DNA from: Chitinophaga pinensis
GTDB taxonomy: Bacteria > Bacteroidota > Bacteroidia > Chitinophagales > Chitinophagaceae
Assembly (NCBI GenBank): GCA_902167325.1
Contig: LR632930.1
Location: 1,240,001-1,304,000, forward strand
Length of the DNA stretch: 64,000 bases
Direction: 5' to 3'
Shown piece by piece: positions 36,201 through 44,871 of this stretch. Below the pieces are notes generated by a model, which saw nothing but the letters and a program-made list of their open reading frames with translations, made no database searches and had not been told where the DNA came from. A program made the translations under genes and the position numbers. How positions within the stretch are numbered: position 1 is the first letter of the stretch; each line of letters begins with the position of its first letter.

Positions 36201-38138
36201 ATGTCCAGATGGTTCCTTTTATGCCTTTTGCTGCCGTATTCCTGCGTAGTTACCGCGCAGGCCCGTACAGACGCACCTTTGCGCGATCTCCTCTTTCAGC
36301 GTGCCTCTCCGCAACTGCGGCATATCCTCAGCAACCCGGATTCTTTCCACGTTCAACTCATCTTCACCACCATTACGCGGGACAGTAAAGGGAATGCCAC
36401 GTTCCGCGACTGGCATTTCAATACCGACCGCAACCAGTATTTCAATCCTGCTTCCACCGTTAAAATGCCACTGGCATTTCTGGCGCTGGAGAAAATGCGG
36501 CAACTGAAGCTCTGGAAATGGACGCCTATGCTGACAGACAGTGCCTGGAGCCGCCAATCCGCCGTATACATGGATACCTCCGCGGCTAACGGACTGCCGT
36601 CTGTTGCGCAGTATATCAAAAAGATATTCCTCGTTTCAGATAATGACGCATACAACCGGTTGTACGAATTCCTGGGGCAGGGCTATATCCATGATAACCT
36701 GCGCAGTAAAGGGTTTAAGGATATCCGGATCGTGCGGCGGTTTGTATCCATGAGTGAGGAAGAGAACAGGCACACCAACCCTGTGCGTTTTGTGCAGAAC
36801 GGGAAAACACTGTACAGTCAGCCTGCGGTATATAACAGCGCGGCATTTGATTATGGCAAAAGAGTGCTGGTGGGGCATTCGCACTGGGACCGGAACGACA
36901 GCCTCATCCGTACGCCCATGGATTTTACGAAGCATAATTACTTTCCCCTCGAAGAACTTCACCGCCTGCTGCGGTCCGTTCTATTCCCGGGGTCTGTGGC
37001 GGTAAAAGAACGGTTTGCATTGCAGGAGGAGGACTACAGGTTCCTCTACCGCTGGATGGCGGCATTGCCTTCAGAAAGTGATCACCCACGGTACGATACT
37101 TCAGAATTTTTTGACAGCTACACGAAGTTTTTCCGGTTTAAAGACGGCCGCAGGAAGCTCCCTTCACACATCAGCGTTTTCAATAAAACGGGCTGGTCGT
37201 ACGGCTACCTTACTGATGTGGCTTACTTCGCAGATTTCAGGAATAATGTGGAGTTCCTGGTATCAGGGAATATCTATGTGAACCGTGACGGGGTGTTGAA
37301 CGATGGTAAGTATGAATACGAGGAAACCGGCTATCCTTTTTTCCGTGAGGTGGGTGATATACTATACGACTACACTCTGGCTAATGCACCTGCCCGCAGG
37401 CCTGATCTTTCCCGTTTCCGGGAAGCTGTATCGGGGCTGGGAGAAAAGCCGGTAGCCATTACAAGGGGCGATACCACGCGGAAGCAGTTGGCACTTGTGT
37501 TTACAGGGCATGAGTATGCCGATGGAGGGAAGTATATACTGGAAACGCTGAAGCGGCTGGGCGTAAAAGCGTCCTTTTTTCTGACAGGAGATTTTTACGG
37601 GAACCCATCGTTTGCACCGCTTATCCGCAGCCTGCATGCCGATGGGCATTACCTCGGCCCGCATTCCGGGAAGCACCTGTTGTATTGCGACTGGAAAAAG
37701 CGAGACAGTCTGCTGTTAACCCGCAGTGAATTTGAAGCAGACCTCGATATGAACCTCCTTGCCATGACGCGCCTTGGGTTGCCTGAGCCGCATTACTTTC
37801 TGCCGCCTTATGAGTGGTACAACGATAGTATTGTGCAATGGACGAACGATCTGGGGATGCAGCTCATCAATTTTACACCCGGTACACGTTCCAATGCGGA
37901 TTATACCTATCCGGAAATGGGAAAATCCTACCTGACGAGCGACAAAATCCACGAATCCGTCGTACTATTTGAAAACCAGCGCCCGGGGGGACTTAATGGG
38001 TTTATGTTATTGGTACACATAGGTACCGACCCCCGCCGGAAGGATAAATTTTATTTTCAGTTGTTTAAATTGATACGATATTTGCAACTGAAAGACTATG
38101 ACTTTGTAATTGTTCCCCGGTTGTTGTCTGCACAATAA
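36201..38138 (+). CDS. Fusion of class A beta-lactamase-like serine hydrolase and polysaccharide deacetylase-like domain
   Basis: This 645-residue exported protein has a signal peptide of about 20 residues. Residues about 40-390 match penicillin-binding/class A beta-lactamase hydrolases: SxxK as S85-T-V-K88 (NPASTVKMP), SDN at 146-148 and KTG at 329-331 (FNKTGWSYG). Residues about 430-640 resemble a NodB deacetylase: ASFFLTGDF, the metal motif GPHSGKH (His 488 and 492) and LPPYEW. The usual TFDDG is replaced by FTGHEYADGG, so catalysis is uncertain. Both parts suggest action on peptidoglycan or another envelope polymer in the periplasm. Confidence 0.85.
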   Translation: MSRWFLLCLLLPYSCVVTAQARTDAPLRDLLFQRASPQLRHILSNPDSFHVQLIFTTITRDSKGNATFRDWHFNTDRNQYFNPASTVKMPLAFLALEKMRQLKLWKWTPMLTDSAWSRQSAVYMDTSAANGLPSVAQYIKKIFLVSDNDAYNRLYEFLGQGYIHDNLRSKGFKDIRIVRRFVSMSEEENRHTNPVRFVQNGKTLYSQPAVYNSAAFDYGKRVLVGHSHWDRNDSLIRTPMDFTKHNYFPLEELHRLLRSVLFPGSVAVKERFALQEEDYRFLYRWMAALPSESDHPRYDTSEFFDSYTKFFRFKDGRRKLPSHISVFNKTGWSYGYLTDVAYFADFRNNVEFLVSGNIYVNRDGVLNDGKYEYEETGYPFFREVGDILYDYTLANAPARRPDLSRFREAVSGLGEKPVAITRGDTTRKQLALVFTGHEYADGGKYILETLKRLGVKASFFLTGDFYGNPSFAPLIRSLHADGHYLGPHSGKHLLYCDWKKRDSLLLTRSEFEADLDMNLLAMTRLGLPEPHYFLPPYEWYNDSIVQWTNDLGMQLINFTPGTRSNADYTYPEMGKSYLTSDKIHESVVLFENQRPGGLNGFMLLVHIGTDPRRKDKFYFQLFKLIRYLQLKDYDFVIVPRLLSAQ

Positions 38139-38208
38139 CCACCAAAACATTTGTTTCCCTACTCCTGTTACTGATTAAGTAAATGGTTTAATTTAAAACT
38201 TGGGAGTC

Positions 38209-38871
38209 ATGAAGTTTGAGAAGATCAAGAATAAAGGACAGGCAAAACTTTTTGAAAGCCGGTATCTGGAAATGCTGACTAAAACCCATCCCCTCGTGAT
38301 CTGGGGAATGTATATTCCTTTGATCGGATACTCGCTGTATTATAGTCACAGCGCTTTGGGATTCAGCATAGGGCGTATAGCACTTGTATTTTTCGGGGCT
38401 ATGTTTTTCTGGTCCTTTTTTGAGTACATCATGCATCGCTGGATTTTTCATATGATAACCGAAAGCCCGCGTATGAGCCGGTTTATTTATGTGCTGCATG
38501 GCAACCATCACGAATACCCACGCGATAAGCAGCGGCTCTTTATGCCGCCTGTTCCCAGCCTCATACTTGCTTCACTGATATTTGGCGGCATATATATTTT
38601 CCTGCGGGAAGCGACCTTTATGTTTTTCCCCGGGTTCCTGCTGGGGTATCTCATGTATGGCAGTATGCACTACGCTATCCATGCATGGAACCCGCCTTTC
38701 AGATTTCTGAAGCCACTCTGGCGCAATCATCACCTGCATCATTATAAAAGTGAAGACAAAGGATTTGGTGTAAGCTCCGCTTTCTGGGACCGCGTGTTCG
38801 GCACATTCTTCGACCTGGAAAAAGAGAAGGAAGATAAAGAGAAGGTGAAGACGCTGATGTTTGACAAATAA
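38209..38871 (+). CDS. Sterol desaturase/fatty acid hydroxylase family protein
   Basis: This 220-residue membrane protein has four helices and the di-iron histidine clusters HRWIFH, HGNHHEYPRD, HYAIHAW and HHLHHYK. This spacing resembles fatty acid 2-hydroxylases that act on sphingolipids, a lipid class common in Bacteroidota; the substrate is therefore a guess. I start at ATG 38209; a TTG lies three codons upstream. A bidirectional terminator follows. Confidence 0.88.
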   Translation: MKFEKIKNKGQAKLFESRYLEMLTKTHPLVIWGMYIPLIGYSLYYSHSALGFSIGRIALVFFGAMFFWSFFEYIMHRWIFHMITESPRMSRFIYVLHGNHHEYPRDKQRLFMPPVPSLILASLIFGGIYIFLREATFMFFPGFLLGYLMYGSMHYAIHAWNPPFRFLKPLWRNHHLHHYKSEDKGFGVSSAFWDRVFGTFFDLEKEKEDKEKVKTLMFDK

Positions 38872-38886
38872 TCAGATCTGAATAAT

Positions 38887-38925
38887 AAAAGAAGCCGCCC
38901 TGGTATTACCGGGGCGGCTTCTTTT
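38887..38925. terminator. Bidirectional terminator
   Basis: A 10-bp stem GAAGCCGCCC/GGGCGGCTTC flanked by A and T runs sits between the convergent hydroxylase gene and the small minus-strand gene. Confidence 0.85.
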
Positions 38926-38935
38926 ATATAAGTTT

Positions 38936-39271
38936 TTACCATTTTTCCGCATCACTGGCGAGAGAGTCCGGCGACTGGCGGTACTTCTCCCTGGAGATGA
39001 TCTTTTCCGTTTGCCGTTCAATAATCAGCCTCGCAACAGACCGGTAAACATCCGGATAGCTTTCGCTGGCGAGGATGGCTTTGACTTTATTTTCCGGTAC
39101 ATCTACCTGATAGAGGAGCAATACAAACTGCTGGAAGTTGCTTTCCACCAGCGCTTCGAGTGCAGCAGCCAGCGTATTCTCAAGGTCTTCCATGGTGAAG
39201 GCGGAGGGCAGGTTAATGCCTGCATTTTCCACCAGCCATGTTCCGGCTTCTTCCAGGTGTCGCTGTTCCAT
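38936..39271 (-). CDS. Small helical protein, unknown
   Basis: This 111-residue acidic, helix-rich protein has no signal peptide, membrane segment or cysteine. Its start codon overlaps the stop of the upstream gene (TAATG), so it is translationally coupled to the DUF6263 gene. I recognise no family. The DENK-rich pattern around YQVDVPENKVKAILASES suggests a cytosolic adaptor, but this is only a guess. Confidence 0.65.
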   Translation of the reverse strand: MEQRHLEEAGTWLVENAGINLPSAFTMEDLENTLAAALEALVESNFQQFVLLLYQVDVPENKVKAILASESYPDVYRSVARLIIERQTEKIISREKYRQSPDSLASDAEKW

Positions 39272-40209
39272 TATTTGATCTGCTTGATCTTGTAGGAGGC
39301 GTTCGTTACGATCTTTACCGGCACTTTCAGGTCCTTTTTGAGCTGTTTCTTACGGTTGGCGAGGTAAACATATTCTCCCTTCATTTCTGTGTTCTGTACC
39401 GCAATGCTGGGGAAACCGCTTTCGCGGTTAATGAGATAGTTGGTGGTAAGCGTTCCGTCAATGGAAGCCGTTGCCTGAATCCCTTCTTCGATGGTAAAGG
39501 TCTCCACCTTATCGGTTTTGATATTACCGTTGGTGTTGATCTTGGCGGTCTGTCCATCCCAGTGCTGAAGGTTCCAGTAGAGATCTATGCGGCCTTTAAG
39601 CCCTCCGCGGAGCGGTACGCTTTCTTCCCACTGTGTGCCATTTTTAATGCCGTGTACTGGGTAGATGACCAGCAACTGCTCCAGCCACCCGCGGAATGCA
39701 TCCGTACCAAACTGGTCTTTCAGGAGTTTCTTATAAGCATCGCGCTCGTCAGACTTCAGTTTGGCGAAGGCTTCTGAAGCCTTGTCTAACAGTGCGTCGA
39801 GTCCATCTACTTTTACGATGGAGCCGTTCCCCTGTATTTCTACCGTGAAGGATTGGTTGAGCATCAGTTTAAGCGCACCCTGCAGCGGCTCGTCCGGATG
39901 GTCGGTTTTGGCATCTACGTAAATATTCTGGTTTTTGGCGTTGAAGTTGAACTTAATGTCGGTATAGGCCCATGACAGGATGAACTTGCCGGGATTGGCA
40001 TCCGTTACCTTAATGGACATTTTGTTATTGTAATCGCGGGTGGTGCGCTGGATTACTTCGCTTACCGTAATATATGTTTCACTGCGGCTTTCCTGGCTCA
40101 GCGAAAATTCACTCCCTGTTTTTAGTTTGTAATTCAGCTCCACATAGTCCTGCGCGGAGAGGGATAAGGCGAGGCAGCACAGCGCTACCAGTCCGGTGAG
40201 TTTCTTCAT
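39271..40209 (-). CDS. DUF6263 family secreted protein
   Basis: This protein of about 312 residues has a signal peptide (MKKLTGLVALCCLALSLSAQ). The body, rich in beta strands, includes NYKLKTGSEFSLSQES and IDGTLTTNYLINRESGFPS, in line with DUF6263, a Bacteroidota family of unknown function. The start ATG 40209 is preferred over an ATG two codons upstream. It is followed by an overlapping small gene. Confidence 0.75.
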   Translation of the reverse strand: MKKLTGLVALCCLALSLSAQDYVELNYKLKTGSEFSLSQESRSETYITVSEVIQRTTRDYNNKMSIKVTDANPGKFILSWAYTDIKFNFNAKNQNIYVDAKTDHPDEPLQGALKLMLNQSFTVEIQGNGSIVKVDGLDALLDKASEAFAKLKSDERDAYKKLLKDQFGTDAFRGWLEQLLVIYPVHGIKNGTQWEESVPLRGGLKGRIDLYWNLQHWDGQTAKINTNGNIKTDKVETFTIEEGIQATASIDGTLTTNYLINRESGFPSIAVQNTEMKGEYVYLANRKKQLKKDLKVPVKIVTNASYKIKQIK

Positions 40210-40224
40210 TATCACTTACTTTGA

Positions 40225-41004
40225 TCAAACGTATTTTTCAATGACTCCCAGCCCAAACAGTGCGAAATCGTATTTCACAGGGTCTGCGGGATCCATCAGT
40301 CGTAGCTGGCTGGTAAGCTCAAGCGCTGTTTTCCAGTTGGCATCAGCGCTCTGTATGAGGCCGAGGCGGGCAGCTACGCGGCTGACATGGATATCTACCG
40401 GGCAAACTAGCTGTGTGGGCGAAATATGCTTCCACAGTCCAAAATCCACGCCATTTTTATCCTGGCGCACCATCCACCGCAGGTACATATTGAGCCTTTT
40501 GCAGGCGCTGTTACGCGCCGGCGTGGAAATGTGCTTGCGGGTACGGTCAGGATGCTCCATGGCAAAGAAAATCTGGTGGAAGCCGGTAAGGGCGCTTTCC
40601 ACCGACGTGTCTTCCGGCTGAAGGTGCCCGCTGAAGGCGAATTCAAGGGAAGTAACGTTGGTATAATAATGCTGGAGGAACTCCACGAAATAGAGGAGAT
40701 CCAGCCCGTTAAACGTACGATGCCTGAAATTCATGAGCTTCATACGGTCGCGCGGGTCATGATTCAGGATATAATCATAGGGAGCATTGTCAAACAGCTC
40801 CATCAGTTCCGAGCATTTGTTGATAATAGTGGTGCGGTTGCCCCAGGCGAGGATGGCCGCAAACAATCCCGAAATCTCAATGTCCTGCAGTTTCGTATAC
40901 CGGTGGGGGATGCTCACCGGATCGCCTCCGATGAATGCAGGCTGGTCGTAATGATCCGCTTTGGCGTCTAAAAAATCTTTCAGTTGCTGGAACTTCATGG
41001 TCAT
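40225..41004 (-). CDS. TIGR02757 family protein
   Basis: This protein of about 259 residues matches TIGR02757 (DUF2400), a conserved Bacteroidota family of unknown function. Diagnostic parts are ISGLFAAILAWGNRTTIINK, FRHRTFNGLDLLYFV, KRLNMYLRWMVRQDKNGVDFGLW and VDIHVSRVAARLGLI. The helical pattern around the last segments recalls helix-hairpin-helix DNA glycosylases, but no catalytic residue can be claimed. Start chosen at ATG 41004; 40998 is equally possible. Confidence 0.88.
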   Translation of the reverse strand: MTMKFQQLKDFLDAKADHYDQPAFIGGDPVSIPHRYTKLQDIEISGLFAAILAWGNRTTIINKCSELMELFDNAPYDYILNHDPRDRMKLMNFRHRTFNGLDLLYFVEFLQHYYTNVTSLEFAFSGHLQPEDTSVESALTGFHQIFFAMEHPDRTRKHISTPARNSACKRLNMYLRWMVRQDKNGVDFGLWKHISPTQLVCPVDIHVSRVAARLGLIQSADANWKTALELTSQLRLMDPADPVKYDFALFGLGVIEKYV

Positions 41005-41097
41005 AGTATATGGAAAAAATGCCCCCAACCTTTTGTAAGACCGGGAGGCATGTAGGTGTAATGTGCTAAAAGTAAGCAGATTGGCCCAACAATCCTA

Positions 41098-42237
41098 TCA
41101 GCTTAAGGCTTTTTTAAGGTCTTCGATCAGATCAGACACATCTTCAATGCCTACGCTCAGCCTGATCAGCGAGTCCGTCAGGCCGTTTTTCAGCCTTTCC
41201 TCCCGGGGTATGGAAGCATGCGTCATGGATGCCGGATGGCCTATCAGGCTCTCGACACCACCCAGCGACTCGGCCAGGGAAAAGAGATGGGTGCCGCTCA
41301 GCACTTTCAGTGCGGCGTCCATACTATCGTCTTTCAGGGTAAAAGAAATCATGCCTCCGAAGCCACGCATCTGCTTTTTAGCGATATCATGGTTAGGGTG
41401 GTCTTCGAACCCGCACCAGTACACTTTCCCTACTTTGGGATGCTCCCTGAGGAAGCGCGCCACTGCCTCGCCATTCTCGCAATGGCGCTGCATACGCACA
41501 TGGAGGGTTTTAATACCCCGGAGTACGAGGAAGCAATCCTGCGGGCCAGGTACGGCACCGCAACTGTTCTGGATAAAGGCCAGCTGCTGGGCAAGGGCGT
41601 CGTCTTTCACGATCACGGCACCATGCACCACATCACTGTGCCCGCCGAGGTATTTGGTGGCAGAATGTACTACTATATCGGCTCCAAGGTCCAGCGGGTT
41701 CTGGAGGTAAGGGGAGGCAAATGTATTATCGACCGCGAGCAATATGCCCTTGCCTTTGGCTATGGCAGCACAGGCGGCAATATCGATGATATTGAGCATG
41801 GGGTTGGTGGGCGTCTCTATCCATATGAGCTTCGTAGCCGGAGTGAGGTGCTGTTTGAGCTGCGCCGCATCCTGGAGGTCGGCAAATTGGAATTTGATAC
41901 CGTATCTGGCAAAGACTTTAGTGAAAATCCGGAAGGTTCCGCCGTATAAGTCGCTGGATGCCACTACTTCATCGCCGGGGGATAGCAGTTTCATAATGGC
42001 ATCTGTAGCCGCGAGGCCGCTTCCGAAGCAGATGCCGTGCTTCCCGTTTTCTATGGCCGCCAGGGCATTCTGGAGGGCGTTACGGGTAGGGTTTTGCGTC
42101 CGGGCGTATTCGTAGCCCTTATGGTCGCCCGGAGCGGCCTGAACGTAGGTAGAGGTCTGGAAAATTGGCGTCATAATGGCGCCGGTAGAGGGGTCTGGCT
42201 CAACGCCGGCATGGATCAGCTTAGTACCTAACTTCAT
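41098..42237 (-). CDS. Cys/Met metabolism PLP enzyme (cystathionine gamma-synthase/lyase type)
   Basis: This 379-residue PLP enzyme of the transsulfuration family has the PLP-lysine motif SATKYLGGHSDVVHG (Lys about 201), the phosphate-binding Tyr-Arg in GYEYARTQNPTRNAL and GSGLAATDAIM. Family members interconvert cysteine, cystathionine and homocysteine. Sequence alone does not separate gamma-synthase from gamma-lyase here. The gene stands alone. Confidence 0.92.
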   Translation of the reverse strand: MKLGTKLIHAGVEPDPSTGAIMTPIFQTSTYVQAAPGDHKGYEYARTQNPTRNALQNALAAIENGKHGICFGSGLAATDAIMKLLSPGDEVVASSDLYGGTFRIFTKVFARYGIKFQFADLQDAAQLKQHLTPATKLIWIETPTNPMLNIIDIAACAAIAKGKGILLAVDNTFASPYLQNPLDLGADIVVHSATKYLGGHSDVVHGAVIVKDDALAQQLAFIQNSCGAVPGPQDCFLVLRGIKTLHVRMQRHCENGEAVARFLREHPKVGKVYWCGFEDHPNHDIAKKQMRGFGGMISFTLKDDSMDAALKVLSGTHLFSLAESLGGVESLIGHPASMTHASIPREERLKNGLTDSLIRLSVGIEDVSDLIEDLKKALS

Positions 42238-42416
42238 GGTTTGCTAGATTTTATGGGAAAGCCAAAGGTAACGATTTTACCCGCCCGGAATCCGCTGCCA
42301 CCTGATAACCTTACATGACACGTATGTGCTATGCCGTAATTGCTGAAACCGTTTCGCAGTGGGCATTTGGTGGTTTCGGGGTTCCTTATCGGCATTACGC
42401 CCGCCCATTTCCATCG

Positions 42417-42482
42417 CTTACGAGAAAAAAAACAGCTTTCACCAGAATGCGCTCAGATGTATGGAGATTTCCGATAATTTTA
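42417..42482 (+). promoter_or_regulatory. Promoter and paired upstream boxes of small RNA copy 4
   Basis: The boxes CTTACG (42417-42422) and TTCACC (42438-42443) have their ACG/ACC parts exactly 21 bp apart. Then 31 bases lead to TAATTTTA (42475-42482), a -7-like element. Distances are identical to copies 1 and 2, 16 kb away. Confidence 0.65.
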
Positions 42483-42487
42483 ACTCA

Positions 42488-42544
42488 GGTTTTTCATAGG
42501 ATATGGTTAAAATTTTCAGAAGGCGGTATTCTTACCGCTTTTTT
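42488..42544 (+). ncRNA. Small RNA family member, copy 4
   Basis: The core is the 25 bases shared with copies 1 and 2 and begins five bases after the -7 element. The hairpin GCGGTA-TTCT-TACCGC (42523-42538) is followed by six T. It stands alone between the PLP-enzyme gene and the DUF2911 gene, both on the other strand. Confidence 0.7.
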
Positions 42545-42573
42545 CTTTAGACCCAATCTCACATTGCAGTAAT

Positions 42574-42607
42574 AAAAAAAGGGCAGCGAAATCTCGCTGC
42601 CCTTTTT
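42574..42607 (-). terminator. Terminator of the DUF2911 gene
   Basis: A 9-bp stem GGGCAGCGA/TCGCTGCCC with a 4-base loop has seven A before it and five T after it, so it can serve both strands. It lies 24 bases past the DUF2911 stop. Confidence 0.85.
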
Positions 42608-42630
42608 GCATATCGTTCATTCCCACCGGG

Positions 42631-43248
42631 TTATTTCTTCTTTGGTTTAGTATTGGAAGCGGTATAGCCTTTGGAATCCGACCAGCGGATAGGGAGCGTT
42701 ACCTGCGTTTTATCCCAGCCCATGAGAAGGTTGGCGCCGTAAGGGGCCTTTTCAAACACAAGGCTGAAGGCTTCGATCTCCTCAGGGGAGGCAGTTACGG
42801 GAACATCCACACGGGCTACATCGAGCTGTGGCTCATATTTATAGGCCCCCCAGATGTCGGTCTGCTTATTAAGGATAACGGTCCATTTGGTTTCACTGGG
42901 GATGGCATACAGGGTATAACGGCCTTTAGGGACGATTTTACCACCGATGGTCACCGGGCGGTAGAATTCCAGCTCGGTAGCTTCGTTAGCCCCAAGGCGC
43001 CATACTTTACCGTATTCCACGAGGTTCCCGAAGATTGGACGCCCTTTTTTCTGCGGACGGCTGAAGATGGCCCTGGCCACCAGGGCACCCGGTTCGCCTT
43101 TCACCTTACAAACGTAAGGGTACATTACGGGGTAATACGCCATATCCATTGGACTGGGGTCCACCGGAGGCATTTTCTTTTCCTGGGCGGTTGCCAGGCT
43201 GCACACAGCCAATCCTGCTATGACGAAGAGTGATTTGAGCGTATTCAT
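42631..43248 (-). CDS. DUF2911 family secreted protein
   Basis: This 205-residue protein has a signal peptide (SLFVIAGLAVCSLATAQ). It contains YGKVWRLGANEATELEF, GKYTLYAIP-like (GRYTLYAIPSETKWTVILNK) and a closing ITLPI-type strand (VTLPIRW), as in DUF2911 proteins of Bacteroidota. The function is unknown. The end is Lys-rich. It is a single-gene unit. Confidence 0.88.
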   Translation of the reverse strand: MNTLKSLFVIAGLAVCSLATAQEKKMPPVDPSPMDMAYYPVMYPYVCKVKGEPGALVARAIFSRPQKKGRPIFGNLVEYGKVWRLGANEATELEFYRPVTIGGKIVPKGRYTLYAIPSETKWTVILNKQTDIWGAYKYEPQLDVARVDVPVTASPEEIEAFSLVFEKAPYGANLLMGWDKTQVTLPIRWSDSKGYTASNTKPKKK

Positions 43249-43303
43249 ATGCGTTGAATAATAGATTAGAAATTGGCCCCAAACCTACGTGTTTTTCAGG
43301 TAA

Positions 43304-43894
43304 TCAGGAAAGCTCGTTTGTGAGAGATTTCATAAAGTTTTCAGCATCGGGGATGAAGGTATTATAGCAATCGCGTAGTTCTTTATAGTTTTCGGTGAGT
43401 ACGGTGTATGGCACGGCAGCAGGTTGACTGAAGTACTTCGCCCTGCGGATGATACCCCCGAAGCTGCGGAGGATACTGTCGCGCTCATGGTAATGATACA
43501 GCCAGTTATGGGTTCGCATAAAGGAAAACATCTGCCGGAATGCCGGTGGCAATATGGGAAGGCGTTCTTCCACAGCGAGGTACGTTGCTTCAGAGAACCG
43601 GGCCAGCTCCGGAAGGGAGAACCTCTCCGGGTCGTTAGCCAGAAAGTGATCATATACAATATCCAGGAAAACCCCGCCGTAGAGGCCCGTAGCAGGCCTG
43701 AAGATATCGCGGGCAGTGCGGGATGCAGGATGACTGTCGGTATACTCATCCAGTGCACGGTGCAGGATGATGCCTTTTCGGATAGGAGCCGGATATGCTT
43801 CGGACTGCTTACCTTTTACAAAATCTGCTATTAACTGTCCGGTAGTAATATCCGGATCATGAAAAGATAAATATGCGTGCGCGAGATAATTCAT
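43304..43894 (-). CDS. Acyl carrier protein phosphodiesterase-like protein
   Basis: This 196-residue protein (ATG 43894, MNYLAHAYLSFHDPDITTGQ) matches the AcpH/DUF479 family, which removes 4'-phosphopantetheine from acyl carrier protein. The conserved pieces are GQLIADFVKG, IILHRALDEYTDSHPA with metal-binding His and Asp, and VYDHFLANDP. An in-frame extension upstream of 43894 has non-coding character and is left out. Confidence 0.85.
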   Translation of the reverse strand: MNYLAHAYLSFHDPDITTGQLIADFVKGKQSEAYPAPIRKGIILHRALDEYTDSHPASRTARDIFRPATGLYGGVFLDIVYDHFLANDPERFSLPELARFSEATYLAVEERLPILPPAFRQMFSFMRTHNWLYHYHERDSILRSFGGIIRRAKYFSQPAAVPYTVLTENYKELRDCYNTFIPDAENFMKSLTNELS

Positions 43895-44305
43895 AGTCAG
43901 ACGAGCGGTACTTCCGGCAGATGAATGGCAAAACCACGACAACCGGGCGTTTCCGCTACTCCGAAGATAGGTATTATTCCCCGGTCCGTCCGTTTCCGGA
44001 AGCCATTGTCCGTTTTCGAAAATGCTTTTCCAGCTCCTACCACACGTCACCGCCCGATCACTTTAACAAAGTCTTAACCCGGCTGCGTGCAACATTTGCT
44101 CTTCCCGCTCAACTCCTCTGCAGGCGCAGGTTTGCAACTGCAGCAATACGACATTTTACGTATAGGTTATAACACGCATAACATTGGCTTCATACAGCCA
44201 TGCCAATCATACTTATTCCCTTGACGGGGGCTGCATCCCGCACTAATTTTACATCATCAAATCACCGCATTCTAAAACAAACACCCTGATTAAAATTTTT
44301 CCGCC
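43895..44305. other. Intergenic region, promoter at its right end
   Basis: Four hundred bases between divergent genes. It holds the promoter at 44221-44251 and otherwise nothing I can name. Confidence 0.35.
44221..44251 (+). promoter_or_regulatory. Candidate promoter of the PepSY-like gene
   Basis: TTG (44221-44223), a 20-base spacer and TAATTTTA (44244-44251) give a near-consensus Bacteroidota promoter, 54 bases before the start codon. Confidence 0.45.
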
Positions 44306-44752
44306 ATGAAAAAGATTATCGCCATTCTAACCTTAGTAACCGTGTTCGTCACAGGCGCTTTTGCCGCTGATGGCGTCACAATTGACAACAAGAAAGTACT
44401 GGAAGCCTTCAAAAGGGAATTCGCTACCGCTGAAGATGTAGCCTGGTACACTACGCCCGACAAGTTCGTGGCCAAGTTCACCATGCACGCCCGTAAAGTG
44501 ACCGCGCATTACAACAAAGAAGGAGAACTGCTCGCTACCAGCCGCTACATCACCGACTCAGACCTTCCGCTGAATGTGATCACCCGGCTCATGAAGAAGT
44601 ACCCCGACCAGAAAATTAACAACATCGTGGAATATGAAGCCGATGGTTCCACCACGTATGTGATTACTCTCGAGAGCGAAACGCATTGGACCGTGTTGAG
44701 AGCCGAATCTAACGGCAACATCTCCCGGTTAAAGAAATTGCAGAAAGCATAA
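44306..44752 (+). CDS. Small secreted PepSY-like/DUF2874-type protein
   Basis: This 148-residue protein has a signal peptide (IIAILTLVTVFVTGAFA). The pattern VLEAFKREFATAEDVAWYTTPDKFVAKF followed by YNKEGELLATSRYI and YEADGSTTYVITLE is typical of the BLIP-like/PepSY-like fold proteins abundant in Chitinophaga. These are periplasmic or exported and of unknown role. Confidence 0.75.
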   Translation: MKKIIAILTLVTVFVTGAFAADGVTIDNKKVLEAFKREFATAEDVAWYTTPDKFVAKFTMHARKVTAHYNKEGELLATSRYITDSDLPLNVITRLMKKYPDQKINNIVEYEADGSTTYVITLESETHWTVLRAESNGNISRLKKLQKA

Positions 44753-44784
44753 CCGAAGTTTTAGTTTTAGTTTCAGTCAGTATA

Positions 44785-44814
44785 CCGTCCCGGTTAAAGC
44801 GGGACGGTTTTTTT
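44785..44814 (+). terminator. Terminator of the PepSY-like gene
   Basis: An 8-bp stem CCGTCCCG/CGGGACGG with a 7-base loop is followed by seven T, 32 bases after the stop. Confidence 0.88.
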
Positions 44815-44830
44815 GTGCCCTATTAAATTG

Positions 44831-44838
44831 TACCTTTG
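44831..44838 (+). promoter_or_regulatory. -7 element of the deoxyhypusine-synthase-like gene
   Basis: TACCTTTG fits TAnnTTTG exactly and lies 33 bases before ATG 44872. It rules out the TTG at 44836 as start codon, as that codon lies inside the promoter. Confidence 0.55.
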
Positions 44839-44871
44839 CGGCTTGTATACACAAGTAAAACACGTACTGTA

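Noticed and set aside
34906..36249. 447-codon open frame on the plus strand over the flavin reductase and hydrolase genes
   Set aside because: It spans two clear genes on the other strand and their 9-base gap; no domain is seen.
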